Positions 15,179 through 24,808 of a stretch of 64,000 nucleotides of DNA are shown in pieces. Position 1 is the stretch's first letter; each line of letters begins with the position of its first letter. A program made the translations under genes and the position numbers. The notes beneath the pieces were generated by a model that saw only the letters and a program-made list of their open reading frames with translations, was not told the DNA's origin and made no database searches. Source of the stretch: Mesorhizobium sp. J428 (lineage in GTDB: Bacteria; Pseudomonadota; Alphaproteobacteria; Rhizobiales; Rhizobiaceae); contig NZ_JAJOMX010000001.1 of assembly GCF_024699925.1 (NCBI RefSeq), positions 4,564,001 through 4,628,000 of the forward strand, in the 5' to 3' direction.

Positions 15179-16303
15179 CTATTCCTTGGGTGTCGGGATA
15201 GACACGAGTACGCGCGTGCCCGGCGCGCCGTCGCGCCATTCGATTGTTGCGTCAAGCTGACGGGCGAGGGATCGGACGAGCTTCATCCCGAAGTTCGCGT
15301 CGGCCGACGCCGTCATTCCTCTGCCGTTATCCGAGATACCGATGGTGTAGTGGTCACCACGATCCTCGATCTCGGTGCGAATGACATTTTCTTCGCTTCC
15401 TTCGCGTTGATGGAAGGCGTGCTTCAGCGCATTCGTCACGAGTTCGTTGACCATCAATGCAACCGGCGTCGCCAGTTGAGCAGGAATAACGATCTTATCG
15501 AGCGCGAACTGAGTCTGGATGTCGTTCCGGCCGGAGGAGGCAACGAGATCGGTGACAAGATCGCGCGCGAAATCGGAAATGTCGAAGCCGCGAACGTCGT
15601 CTGACTGGTATAGCCGGCGATGAACAGTGCTGACCGCCTCGATGCGCTCCAGCATATTGGCGAGGGACCGACGGATCTTTTCGTCCGGGATCGAACGTGA
15701 CTGCATGACGATCAGTGACGAGATCATCTGCAGATTGTTCTTCACCCGGTGATCAACCTCGTGGACCAGCATCTTCTGGGCATCGAGTGCGGCCTGGAGT
15801 TCGGCTTGTCGCTCGCGTACGGCGCGCTCGAAGCGTTCCTTGTCTGCAACGAGGGCGTGCTCCGACTCCTTGCGGTCCGTCACATCAAGCTGGGATGCGA
15901 AGAAGAACTGTAGTTCGCCGTCCTCGTTGGAGACGGGGCTGACAAACAGTGCATTCCAAAACTGGGTACCGTCGCGTTTGTAGTTGAGAATATCAACGGC
16001 GATATCGCTGCGCGTGGCAATGGCGGTGCGGATCTTCTCAATTGCGAGCGGGTCGGTCTCAGGCCCCTGCAGAAAGCGGCAGTTTCGCCCGAGCACTTCT
16101 TCGCGATCATATCCGGTGAGCCTCAAGAAGGCGTCGTTCGCGAAGACAATCGGGTTGTCGAACTGGCGCGGATCGGTGATGAGCATCGGCATGCGCGTGG
16201 CGCGGATGGCCGCTGCGAAGGGGTCGCCCTTGCCGTGCTCCGCGTGGAGGCTGTCGGTCATGCGCCACGCATCGACCGCTTCCTTGGTCGGTTTCGTGTC
16301 CAT
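15179..16303 (-). CDS. LOV-domain blue-light histidine kinase
   Basis: A 374-aa soluble kinase. Residues about 30-145 form a PAS/LOV domain with the diagnostic GRNCRFLQG, whose Cys75 would form the flavin adduct in blue light, plus [11 protein letters not shown] and a Gln in FFFASQLD. A coiled linker leads to a HisKA_2 domain with His185 in [11 protein letters not shown] and an HATPase region ([20 protein letters not shown]). This is the LovK/LOV-HK architecture of alphaproteobacteria, known to sense light and redox state. The adjacent receiver protein is the likely phosphate acceptor. No PhyR, NepR or EcfG gene is visible in the window. Confidence 0.95.
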   Translation of the reverse strand: MDTKPTKEAVDAWRMTDSLHAEHGKGDPFAAAIRATRMPMLITDPRQFDNPIVFANDAFLRLTGYDREEVLGRNCRFLQGPETDPLAIEKIRTAIATRSDIAVDILNYKRDGTQFWNALFVSPVSNEDGELQFFFASQLDVTDRKESEHALVADKERFERAVRERQAELQAALDAQKMLVHEVDHRVKNNLQMISSLIVMQSRSIPDEKIRRSLANMLERIEAVSTVHRRLYQSDDVRGFDISDFARDLVTDLVASSGRNDIQTQFALDKIVIPAQLATPVALMVNELVTNALKHAFHQREGSEENVIRTEIEDRGDHYTIGISDNGRGMTASADANFGMKLVRSLARQLDATIEWRDGAPGTRVLVSIPTPKE

Positions 16304-16471
16304 ACAATTCTATCTCTCAATCGTCGGTGTCGGCGGATTAACGGCGAGGATGGGCAAAAGGTTCAAACGCCGCCGATCCGCCACGGAACGACCGGATGTG
16401 CGAGAGATACGAATCTAAGCTGCTATCTGGCCCTCTCCGCTAAGACCTGAGGGCGGAGGCGTTCGGGTGGA

Positions 16472-16948
16472 TCATTTCCGCTTGATGCCGATCGAGCGGC
16501 CGGCGCGCTCCGGCATGGGCAGGCTCTCATGCGCGGCGCGCATGGCCTTCACCTTGTCGAAGACGTCGGGCGGGAAGGGGGCGACCTTCGGACCCGACAT
16601 GTCGATGTGGAGCGTCAGCGTTTCCGACGTGGCGGCGAGCCAGCCGTCGATGTGGTGGAGTTCCTGATAGGAGCGCAGCCGCTTCTCGTCGTGGTCGAGG
16701 AGATGGAAGGTCGCGCGCACAGCGTCGCCGAGATGCAGCTCGCGGACGTAGCAGATATGCGCCTCGGCCGTGTAGACGGTGAGCTTGCGCTCCCTCGCAT
16801 AGGCCGGCCCCATGCCCAGCAGCTCGAAGGCATCGTCCGAGCACTTGTCGAACAGGACGTTGTAATAGGCCATGTTGAGATGGCCGTTGTAGTCGATCCA
16901 GTCCTTCTGAATGTCCATGACCTTGGAGACGAAGGGGGCGGCGATCAT
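16472..16948 (-). CDS. Hotdog-fold acyl-CoA thioesterase
   Basis: A 158-aa single hotdog domain of the 4HBT/thioesterase group: WIDYNGHLNMAYYNVLFDKC is the classical active-site loop with Asp and Asn, followed by YTAEAHICYVRELHLGD and LHHIDGWLAATSETLTLHID. Similar proteins in rhizobia are annotated as carnitine- or betainyl-CoA thioesterases, but no carnitine genes lie nearby, so the substrate is open. The start at 16948 follows GGAGGAAC at good spacing; a longer upstream frame lacks one. It is divergent from the FAD-linked oxidase. Confidence 0.85.
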   Translation of the reverse strand: MIAAPFVSKVMDIQKDWIDYNGHLNMAYYNVLFDKCSDDAFELLGMGPAYARERKLTVYTAEAHICYVRELHLGDAVRATFHLLDHDEKRLRSYQELHHIDGWLAATSETLTLHIDMSGPKVAPFPPDVFDKVKAMRAAHESLPMPERAGRSIGIKRK

Positions 16949-17064
16949 AGTTCCTCCGGAAGGGTGGTTGCAGGCTGGAATGGCCGGTTCTAAAAGCCGA
17001 GGCACTCTACAGTCGCAACGGGCATTCACAAGGGCCGTCCAGCGGTCCAGACCGGGAGGAACGC

Positions 17065-18478
17065 ATGGCTCTGGCCGATCTCGTCGCCGTGACGCGCAAC
17101 GAGGAGGGGATCGCGACAGTGGTCGGCATCCTCAAGCAGCGCTTCGGCGAGCGCTTCCAGACCAATGCCGACGTGCGCGCGGTGCACAGCCACACCACGA
17201 CCTACATCCCGGCGCAGCTGCCCGACGGCGTGGCCTTTCCGGACAGCCAGGAGGAGGTCGAGGAGATCGTGCGCGCCTGCGCGGCGCACCGGGTGCCGGT
17301 GATCCCGTTCGGCATCGGCTCCTCGCTCGAGGGCCATGTGAACGCGCCGGGTGGCGGCATCTCGATAGACACGTCGCGGATGAACCGCATCCTCGCGGTG
17401 CATGCCGATGATCTCGACTGCACGGTGGAAGCCGGCGTGACGCGGGAACAGCTGAACAGCTATCTGCGCGACACCGGCTTGTTCTTCCCGATCGATCCCG
17501 GCGCCAATGCGACGCTGGGCGGTATGGCAGCGACGCGCGCCTCCGGCACCAACGCGGTGCGGTACCTCACGATGCGCGAGAACGTGCTGTCGGTGACGGC
17601 GGTGATGGCCGACGGTCGCTCGATCACCACGGCGAGCCGCGCGAAGAAGAGCTCGGCCGGCTACGATCTGACCCGGCTGCTGGTGGGCTCGGAGGGGCAC
17701 GCTCGGCGTCATCACCTCGCTGACCTTGAAGCTGCAGGGCATCCCGCAGGCGATTTCCGGCGGGGTGTGCCCGTTCCCGAGCCTCGAGGCCGCCTGCCGC
17801 GCTGTCATCGCGACAATCCAGATGGGCATCCCGGTGGCGCGGATCGAACTGGTCAACGCGCTGCAGATGCGGGCGATGATCAACTATTCGAAGCTCGACT
17901 ATCCGGAGAGCCCGTGCCTGTTCGTCGAGTTCCACGGCTCGGAGGCGGGCGTGGTGGAGCAGGCGGAGCTGTTCGGCGAGATCACGGCCGAATATGGCGG
18001 CGGGCCGTTTCTGTGGACCAAGGTGGCCGAGGAGAGGGCGAAGCTGTGGAAGGCCAGGCACGAGGCCTACTGGTCGTCGCTGACGCTGCGGCCGGGGGCG
18101 AAGGGCCTGTCGACCGACGTCTGCGTGCCGATCTCGCGACTGGCCGACTGCATCGCCGAGACCGAGGCGGACATCGCCGAGATGGGGCTGATCGCGCCGA
18201 TCGTCGGTCATGCCGGCGACGGCAATTTCCACGTGCTGGTGCTGCTCGACCCGGACGTGCCGGCGGAGATCGAGAAGACGGAGGAATTCGTCGGCCGGCT
18301 CAACCGGCGGGCGATCAGCATGGAGGGCACCTGCACGGGCGAGCACGGCGTCGGCCAGGGCAAGATGGGATTCCTCAGGCTCGAGCATGGCGACGGCGTC
18401 GATTACATGCGCATGATCAAGCAGGCGCTCGACCCGCAGGACATCATGAATCCGGGCAAGATCATTCCCTTGTCCTGA
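17065..18478 (+). pseudogene. FAD-linked oxidase (GlcD/D-lactate dehydrogenase type), frameshifted
   Basis: Two frames together make a complete protein of about 470 aa. The first, from ATG 17065, has the FAD_binding_4 domain (VIPFGIGSSLEGHVNAPGGG, FPIDPGANATLGGMAATRAS) and reaches LLVGSEG. The second continues with TLGVITSLTLKLQGIPQAIS and the FAD-oxidase C domain, with GHAGDGNFHVL and GTCTGEHGVGQGK. The switch is at a GGGG run, 17694-17697, where one G too many explains the shift. The family oxidises 2-hydroxy acids such as D-lactate or glycolate and passes electrons to the respiratory chain. Function would be lost unless the extra base is a sequencing error. Confidence 0.92.
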
Positions 18479-18526
18479 ACGGAATGAGCGGGACCGCCAC
18501 TTTATCGACAGACTGCACCTGTTAGA

Positions 18527-21500
18527 TTGGGCGTCCTCGAACGGCGGAGCGGGACACTGGCGAGACTGTTTGTCATCTTCGGCGGGCTTGTCGTCCTCGT
18601 GCTGACGGCTGCGCTGGTCGGCCCCTATTTCGTCGACTGGACGAGCTATCGCGGCGATTTCGAGCGCGAGGCGAGCCGCATCCTCGGCCGCGAGGTCAAG
18701 GTGGCGGGCAGCGCCACCGCGCGCATCCTGCCGTTCCCCTCCGTGACTTTCACCGACGTGCGCGTTGCCGGCACAGGGTCCGAGCCGGCGCTGACGGCGG
18801 AGCGGTTCTCGATGGACGCGGAGCTTGCGCCGTTCCTGCGCGGCGAGGTGCTGATCTTCGACATGCGGCTGGAGCGGCCGAAGGCCGTGATCCATGTCGG
18901 CAATGACGGCGCGGTCGACTGGGCGATGCGGCCGAACACGCCCTTCGATCCCGGCAATGTCACGATCGAGAAGCTGACGGTGACGGAAGGCTCCGTGCGC
19001 ATCGAGCACGCCGCGAGCGGGCGCACTCATACGCTCTCCGAGATCAACACCGATGTCGCGGCGACCACGCTTGCCGGCCCCTGGCGGCTGACCGGCTCGA
19101 TGCGACTCGACGGGGCGCTGACCGATTTCGACCTGTCGACCGGCCGTGTCGAGGAAAATGGCGGCATGCGGGTCAGGGTGCGCGCCAAGCCGCGGCGCTA
19201 TCCGTTCTCGGTCGAGACGGACGGCATGGCCCGGCTCGACCTCGGCGCGCCGAAATACCAGGCTAGCTTCAAGCTGTCGGCCTACGACGCCGAGCCGTCG
19301 TTGCGCGGCGTGGACGGCGCGACCTTCGCGCTCAACGGCACGGCGGATGCCTCGAAGGGACCGCCGGACTATCGCATGAGCGGAAAGCTGGAGCTCGACC
19401 ACAGGCGGCTGGCGGCGAGCGAATTCCTGTTCGAGACCGGGCCGCTCGCCGATCCGTATACGGCGGAAGGCAAGGCCGACATCGATCTCGGCGGCGAGCC
19501 GCGCTTCTCGGTCGAGGCGACCGGGGCACAGTTCCGCTTCGACGACCGCATCGGCGAGGAGGCGGGCGGCGGCGTGACGCTGGAGCGCCGGATCGCGGCG
19601 CTGAAATCCTTCGTCGTGGCGCTGCCGAAGCCGTCGATCCCGGGCTCCGTCGAGGTGAACCTGCCGGCGGTGGTGGCCGGCGACACGACTTTCCGCGACG
19701 TGCGCCTTTCCGCCGAGCCGGCCGAGGGCGGCTGGAAGGTCGCAGACTTCGCCGTCTCGATGCCCGGCCGCGCGACGCTGGAGGCGGACGGATTCGTGGC
19801 GACGAGCGAAGAGGATGCGCGCTTTGCCGGCAATATGGTGCTGGCGGTCGGCCAGCCGTCGGGCTTCGCCTCCTGGCTGTCGAAGGATGTCGACGACGCG
19901 ATCAGGCGGCTGCCGCGCGCGGGCTTCTCGGCAAAGGTCGATCTCGCCAGCGGCCGGCAGGTCTTCGACCGGCTGCAGTTGCAGCTCGGCGACGCCCGTT
20001 TCGGCGGCAGGCTGGAGAGCAACACGCCCGCCGACGCCAATCCATCGCTCCTGCTGTCGCTCGATGGCGGCGCGCTCGACGTCGAGGGGCTCGCCGCCTT
20101 CGCCTCGCTGTTCGTGACCGATGCCGGCCAGACGCGGATCGAGGGGCGCGACCTCGACCTCAAGGTCTCGGCCGGACCGGTGAGCGCCGGTGGCTTGACC
20201 GCCGGGCGGCTGGAGACGGCGTTTCGGCTCAAGGACGGCAAGCTCGACATAGACAGGCTGACCCTGACCGACGTGTCGGGCGCCAATGTCAGCGCCACCG
20301 GCACGATCGACGGGTTCCCGGCGGCTCCGTCCGGCAGTCTCGACGCGGCGATCATCTCGGACGATCTGGCGCCACTCGTCGCCGAACTGGGTGCGCGCTA
20401 TCCCGACAACCGCGTCGCGGCCGAGTTTGCCCGGCGCTTCTCAGGCCTGTCCGGGCTCGGCCGCGATGCGCGCATCAACCTGGTCGCCAACGCCACCGCG
20501 ACGGGCGGCACGCCGCATTACGCGTTCAGTGCCGGCGGGACGATGGGCGGCGGCGACTTCACGCTGGCCTATTCCGCGACCGGATCGCCCTTCGCGCCCG
20601 AGACGCTGGATGTCGCGCTGACCGCCAGCAACGAGGACGGCGCGGCACTGCTTACGCTCTACGGCGTGCCGACGCTGCCGCTGGTGGGCGCGGGACCGGC
20701 GACGACCGAGCTGACGCTGAAGGGCGCGCCGGCCAAGGGGCTGGAGACGCACGGCACGCTGACCGGCGACACCGCGACCGCGCGCTTCGACGGCACGGTG
20801 ACCGTGCTAGCCGACGCGGTGACGGCGAGCGGCAAGGCCAGGATCGAGGGTGCCGACCTGGAGCCGTGGCTGGGCGCCGCGGGCGTGACGCTGCCGGGCC
20901 TGGGCCTCGGAATGCCGGCCGAGCTTTCCGCCGACCTGACGCTGTCGCCACAGGATCTGAAGATCGCAAAACTGGACGGATCGATCGGCGAGGTCGCGCT
21001 GTCGGGCGACCTGACGGCGACGCTGGCCGACGGCGTGCCGCATCTGGCGGGCGCGATGACCACGGATTTCCTGCCGCTCGACTATGCACTGGCGCTGGTG
21101 CTGGGCGAGGGGACGCTGCAGGGCGACGACTACGGCTGGGCGAGCGCGGCCTTCCCGCCGCGCGCCGACGCGCCGTTTAGCGCCGAGCTGGAGCTTAAGG
21201 CCGGCGCGGTGGGCTGGGGCACAGAGACGGTGGCCACGGCTGCGGCGATGCAGGCGCGGCTCACCCGCGAGGGCCTCTCGGTGGCCAACCTGTCGGCGGA
21301 TGTCGACGATGGCAAACTCGCCGGCCTGTTCGACGTCAAGAACAATGACGGCACCGGCGTCGTGACCGGTCAGGCGACGCTGTCGGGGCTGGATATCGCG
21401 ACGCTTCCGGGTGCGACCGCGCTGTCGGGCAGGGCGAACCTGTCCGCGAGCCTCAACGGCAGCGGCAAGTCAATGGAAGCGCTGGTTGCCTCGCTCTCCG

Positions 21501-22570
21501 GCACAGGTACCGCGGCGCTGTCAGACCTTACCATACGCGGCATCAACCCGGGCGCGCTGCCGGCGCTGATCGCGGAGGCCGACCGCGTCGGCCGCGACAT
21601 AAAGGAAGCGGCGGTGGCGGCGTTCGCGCCGGCGATCGCGGGCGAGGGCAGCTTCACGGGAGGGGCGGCGGAACTGTCCTTCACGGTCGCGGGCGGCGTG
21701 CTGCGCACCTCGCCGGTGGCGTTTGCCGACGGGTCGACGCGGCTGACGGGCGAGCTTCGCGCAGATATTCCGGCCTGGGCCTTCGAGACCAAGGGCGAGA
21801 TCGCCTACGATCCGGGCAATGAGGCTCTCGTCGGCTCGCAGCCCTCGCTCAACTTCACCGCGGCCGGCGCCCCGGAGGAGGCGCAGCTTGTCTTCGACAC
21901 GCAGCCGATGGCGCAATTCCTCACCCAGCGCGCGCTGGAGATCGAGCAGGCGCGTGTGGAGGCGATGCAGGCTCTTCTCCTCGAAAAGCAGCGGCTGCGG
22001 CGCGAAGTGCGCTATTACGCGGCGGTGCAGGAGCAGCGCGCGGAGCGCCTGCGGCTGGAGGAAGAGGCGCGGCTGAAAGCCGAGGAGGAAGCCCGCCGGA
22101 AGGCGGAGGAAGAAGCGAAGGCTCGCGCGGAAGAAGAGGCGCGCATCAGGGCGGAGGAAGAGGCGAAGCGGAAGGCCGAGGAAGAGGCCAAGGCCAGGGC
22201 CGATGCCGAGGCGAAGCGCCAGGCGGACGAGGCCGCACGTCTCGAGGCGGAAGCGGCCGCGAAGGCAGAGCGGGAGGCGCAGGCTAAGGCCGAGGAGGAG
22301 CGCCGCGCCCGACTGGACGCGGATGCAAAGCTTAAAGCGGCGCAGGATGCGCAGGCGGCGGAGGCAGAAGCGCGCCGGCAGACGCAAGGCGAGGCTGCGG
22401 CGCCGGCTCTCGCGAAGCCTGATCCGCTCGTCGACATGGCCGGACGGCCTGAGGTCAACGGCGAGGCGCCCCGCCCGCGGGCCATCGTGCCGAGCGATCC
22501 GCCACCCGCGCCGCGGCAGGACGGCTTCACGCTCGACCGCCTGCTCAAGACCCTCGGCGGCGGGGGCTGA
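18527..22570 (+). CDS. AsmA-family inner-membrane protein
   Basis: A 1,347-aa protein starting at a TTG. A membrane anchor (LFVIFGGLVVLVLTAALVGP) is followed by the AsmA motif FVDWTSYRGDFEREASRILG. A very long repetitive beta-rich periplasmic domain comes next, with the conserved C-terminal AsmA_2-like region at about 960-1130 (TLSGLDIATLPGATALSGRA, LTIRGINPGALPAL). Residues about 1160-1290 are a charged Ala/Glu/Lys coiled coil like the central part of TolA. AsmA proteins help outer-membrane assembly and may move phospholipid between membranes. The end overlaps the convergent AI-2E transporter gene by 26 bp. No strong ribosome site precedes the TTG, so the start is uncertain. Confidence 0.9.
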   Translation: MGVLERRSGTLARLFVIFGGLVVLVLTAALVGPYFVDWTSYRGDFEREASRILGREVKVAGSATARILPFPSVTFTDVRVAGTGSEPALTAERFSMDAELAPFLRGEVLIFDMRLERPKAVIHVGNDGAVDWAMRPNTPFDPGNVTIEKLTVTEGSVRIEHAASGRTHTLSEINTDVAATTLAGPWRLTGSMRLDGALTDFDLSTGRVEENGGMRVRVRAKPRRYPFSVETDGMARLDLGAPKYQASFKLSAYDAEPSLRGVDGATFALNGTADASKGPPDYRMSGKLELDHRRLAASEFLFETGPLADPYTAEGKADIDLGGEPRFSVEATGAQFRFDDRIGEEAGGGVTLERRIAALKSFVVALPKPSIPGSVEVNLPAVVAGDTTFRDVRLSAEPAEGGWKVADFAVSMPGRATLEADGFVATSEEDARFAGNMVLAVGQPSGFASWLSKDVDDAIRRLPRAGFSAKVDLASGRQVFDRLQLQLGDARFGGRLESNTPADANPSLLLSLDGGALDVEGLAAFASLFVTDAGQTRIEGRDLDLKVSAGPVSAGGLTAGRLETAFRLKDGKLDIDRLTLTDVSGANVSATGTIDGFPAAPSGSLDAAIISDDLAPLVAELGARYPDNRVAAEFARRFSGLSGLGRDARINLVANATATGGTPHYAFSAGGTMGGGDFTLAYSATGSPFAPETLDVALTASNEDGAALLTLYGVPTLPLVGAGPATTELTLKGAPAKGLETHGTLTGDTATARFDGTVTVLADAVTASGKARIEGADLEPWLGAAGVTLPGLGLGMPAELSADLTLSPQDLKIAKLDGSIGEVALSGDLTATLADGVPHLAGAMTTDFLPLDYALALVLGEGTLQGDDYGWASAAFPPRADAPFSAELELKAGAVGWGTETVATAAAMQARLTREGLSVANLSADVDDGKLAGLFDVKNNDGTGVVTGQATLSGLDIATLPGATALSGRANLSASLNGSGKSMEALVASLSGTGTAALSDLTIRGINPGALPALIAEADRVGRDIKEAAVAAFAPAIAGEGSFTGGAAELSFTVAGGVLRTSPVAFADGSTRLTGELRADIPAWAFETKGEIAYDPGNEALVGSQPSLNFTAAGAPEEAQLVFDTQPMAQFLTQRALEIEQARVEAMQALLLEKQRLRREVRYYAAVQEQRAERLRLEEEARLKAEEEARRKAEEEAKARAEEEARIRAEEEAKRKAEEEAKARADAEAKRQADEAARLEAEAAAKAEREAQAKAEEERRARLDADAKLKAAQDAQAAEAEARRQTQGEAAAPALAKPDPLVDMAGRPEVNGEAPRPRAIVPSDPPPAPRQDGFTLDRLLKTLGGGG

Positions 22571-23663
22571 CGGCCGCTTCGGCCGTCTCTAGGGGAGTGG
22601 GCTGCTCCAGGTCCGGAAGCGGCGTGTCGTTCAGCCGGGCCGACCAGATCTCCATTATCAGCATCGTCACCGTCACCGCGAGCGGGCCGAGGATAAAGCC
22701 CGGCGCGCCGAACAGGGTGAGGCCGCCGATCATCGAGATGAAGGCGGGCACGGTGTGCAGCCTCAGCCGGTTGCCGACGAGGATCGGCCGCAGGATGTTG
22801 TCGATGCTGCCGACGACGACCGCGCCCCAGAGTGCCAGGACGACCGCCTTGCCCCAGCTTCCGTCGAGCGCGAGAATGAGCGAGGCCGGAATCCATACCA
22901 CGAAGGCGCCGAGCACCGGGATAACCGACAGGAGCCCCATGACGAGGCCCCACAGCAGCGGCGCGGGCAGGCCGAGCGCCCAGAACATCAGCCCGCCAAG
23001 TGTTCCCTGCACGGCGGCGACGGCGAGCGTGCCGTAGACGGTGGCGTGGACCGTGTCGAACACCCGCCGGAAGAGGCGGTCGTCCTCGGCCGGGGTCAGA
23101 GGCAGCCATGAGCGGATGATCGCCTTCGCGGCGTGTCTGTCCCTGAGGAAGTAGAACAGCAGGTAGAAGGTGAGCGCCACTTCCACCACCTGCAGCACCG
23201 AGCCGCGTACGAAGGTGGCGCCGATATTGCTGAGCCAGGTGGCAAGGCTCGCCGCCAGCGCCGGCAGGTCGAGCTGGTGCTCGATCCAGGCCCCGATGGG
23301 CGCGAGCCGCGGATAGGAATCGAGCATGGTCCTGAGCTCGCCCGCGACGACCCGCCGCTGCAGCGACGTCGCGCCCGTGGCCGCCTCGCTCATGAGCCGC
23401 TCGATCACGAAGACGGCCGGCACCGCGACGACGATGACGAGGATTGCCACCGAGATCAGCGCGGCGACGGTGGGATTGCCGATGCGCCGCTCGATCCGGG
23501 CATGCGCGGGCACGAAGAGGATCGCAAGCGCCAGCGCCCAGGTGATCGCGCCGACGAACGGCCAGATCATGAGGATGCAGAGCGCGGCGCCGGCGATCGC
23601 GGTCGCGGCAAGCACGATCGGGCCGAGGCGGCCACCGGGCGGCACTTCGGGCTTGGCGTTCAA
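22545..23663 (-). CDS. AI-2E family transporter
   Basis: A 372-aa membrane protein with about eight helices arranged as in the PerM/YdiK/TqsA (AI-2E_transport) family. Signatures include FYLLFYFLRD, YGTLAVAAVQGTLGGLMFWA, GLLSVIPVLGAFVVWIPASL and IDNILRPILVG. Some members export autoinducer-2, others are Na+/H+ antiporters, so the substrate is open. The start is taken as TTG at 23663, 6 bases after GCGAGGATG, because the upstream frame is Arg-rich noise; an ATG start is not available in the right place. Convergent with the AsmA gene. Confidence 0.85.
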   Translation of the reverse strand: MNAKPEVPPGGRLGPIVLAATAIAGAALCILMIWPFVGAITWALALAILFVPAHARIERRIGNPTVAALISVAILVIVVAVPAVFVIERLMSEAATGATSLQRRVVAGELRTMLDSYPRLAPIGAWIEHQLDLPALAASLATWLSNIGATFVRGSVLQVVEVALTFYLLFYFLRDRHAAKAIIRSWLPLTPAEDDRLFRRVFDTVHATVYGTLAVAAVQGTLGGLMFWALGLPAPLLWGLVMGLLSVIPVLGAFVVWIPASLILALDGSWGKAVVLALWGAVVVGSIDNILRPILVGNRLRLHTVPAFISMIGGLTLFGAPGFILGPLAVTVTMLIMEIWSARLNDTPLPDLEQPTPLETAEAAVSPRRRGS

Positions 23664-23779
23664 GGCGGCATCCTCGCAGGTGGATCGGGCGGCAAGGGAA
23701 CATGTTTTGCCCGCCGGCGGCAACCCGCATCCAGGGGTGGGCGCAACCGGCACCGACCAGTTGCGCGGCTCCTCTGCCG

Positions 23780-24166
23780 TCAGAGCCCCTCGACCACCTG
23801 TTTCAAAAGCTGGCGCACCTCTCCGGCGGTCGAACCAAGGGATGGATTGTCGATCGCCTGCATCGACGCGACGGGATCGACCGCCGAGACCTCGATCCGC
23901 CCATCGCCGACGTGCTGCAGGACGACATTGCAGGGCAGCATGGCGCCGATCTTGTCTTCTGCTTGCAGAGCCTTGTAGGCGAAGGACGGATTGCAGGCGC
24001 CGAGGATGATATAGGGCCTGAAGTCGACGTTGAGCTTCCTCTTTAGGGTCGCACGAACGTCGATCGTCGTCAGCACGCCGAAGCCCTTCGCGGCAAGCGC
24101 CGCCGTGACATGCTCGATCGCCTGATCCATGCTCACGTCGACCGTCTTGCTGAAATGATAGCTCAT
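23780..24166 (-). CDS. DUF302 domain protein
   Basis: A 128-aa cytoplasmic protein consisting of one DUF302 (TT1751-like) domain: YHFSKTVDVSMDQAIEHVTA, KGFGVLTTIDVRATLKRKLN, then YIILGACNPSFAYKALQAE and LPCNVVLQ with a Cys. Genes of this family often occur with copper or other metal-stress genes. Here it follows a Met/His-rich Spy-like gene by 32 bp, probably one transcript. The conserved Cys residues in GACNP and LPCNV could bind a metal. Exact role unknown. Confidence 0.88.
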   Translation of the reverse strand: MSYHFSKTVDVSMDQAIEHVTAALAAKGFGVLTTIDVRATLKRKLNVDFRPYIILGACNPSFAYKALQAEDKIGAMLPCNVVLQHVGDGRIEVSAVDPVASMQAIDNPSLGSTAGEVRQLLKQVVEGL

Positions 24167-24198
24167 CCGTCTCTCCTTCGCGGGCTCGCCGCGCCGCC

Positions 24199-24729
24199 TC
24201 AGAACGCGCCGCAATCGCCGCCGATGAGGTCGTCGGCAATCGCCTTCTGCTCCGGCGTCAGCACGGCATAGAGACCTTCGGTGGCGGGCTTCAGCGCCTT
24301 CATCGATTCCAGCATCGCCTCCATCGCGGCGATCCGGGCGTCCATCCGCTCGACGGCGCTGCCGGCGCGCATCTTGTCGACCATGGTCAGGTGCATGCCC
24401 TGCATGACATCGACCCGGTCGCCGACCGCGGCGGCATAGGCATCCCACGCCGGCTTCTGCGCTTCGGTGACGTTCAGTTCGCCTTTGAGATAGGCGAGGC
24501 GGCCTTCGACCATCGCGCCCATGCGCGGCTGCCGTCCCATCATGCCGCCGAACCAGCCGCGATCGCCCCAGCCGCCCGGCCCCCTCCAGCCATGGCCCAT
24601 CATGCCGACCGTGGGGCATCCGCCGCCCATCATGCCCATCGTGCCGTCCGGGGATTGCGCGAGCGTCGGTGACAGGGAAGCCGCGCCGGTCGCGATGGCG
24701 AGCGCGGCAGTGATCAGGAACCGTGACAT
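24199..24729 (-). CDS. Spy/CpxP-like periplasmic protein, Met/His/Gly-rich
   Basis: A 176-aa secreted protein. The signal peptide ends at TLAQ-SPDG. The mature start is very rich in Met, Gly, His and Trp (GMMGGGCPTVGMMGHGWRGP), a pattern seen in copper-binding proteins. The helical remainder has LTxxQ-type motifs (GELNVTEAQKPAWDAYAAAV and AVLTPEQKAIADDL). It probably protects periplasmic proteins or buffers metal. It is upstream of the DUF302 gene. It is a distant cousin of the Spy-like protein at 10813, but no CpxR-type box was seen in front of it. Confidence 0.85.
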   Translation of the reverse strand: MSRFLITAALAIATGAASLSPTLAQSPDGTMGMMGGGCPTVGMMGHGWRGPGGWGDRGWFGGMMGRQPRMGAMVEGRLAYLKGELNVTEAQKPAWDAYAAAVGDRVDVMQGMHLTMVDKMRAGSAVERMDARIAAMEAMLESMKALKPATEGLYAVLTPEQKAIADDLIGGDCGAF

Positions 24730-24808
24730 GGGATCAATCCTTTCGGGCCGGTTCAGCCGGCAACGTCGGGATCATTGGCGCGGCGCGGGTCGGCGGCACT
24801 GATTTGGA

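Noticed and set aside
17624..19402. Minus-strand ORF of about 592 codons opposite the FAD oxidase and AsmA gene
   Set aside because: No domain, composition of a shadow frame, and it covers conserved coding sequence on the plus strand.
22571..22592. GACGGCCGCTTCGGCCGTC hairpin as terminator
   Set aside because: It has no T run on either strand and lies inside the AI-2E transporter coding sequence.
23664..24239. Longer N-terminus for the AI-2E transporter
   Set aside because: The upstream frame is antisense-like to DUF302 gene sequence and Arg-rich; the membrane protein plausibly starts at the TTG at 23663.
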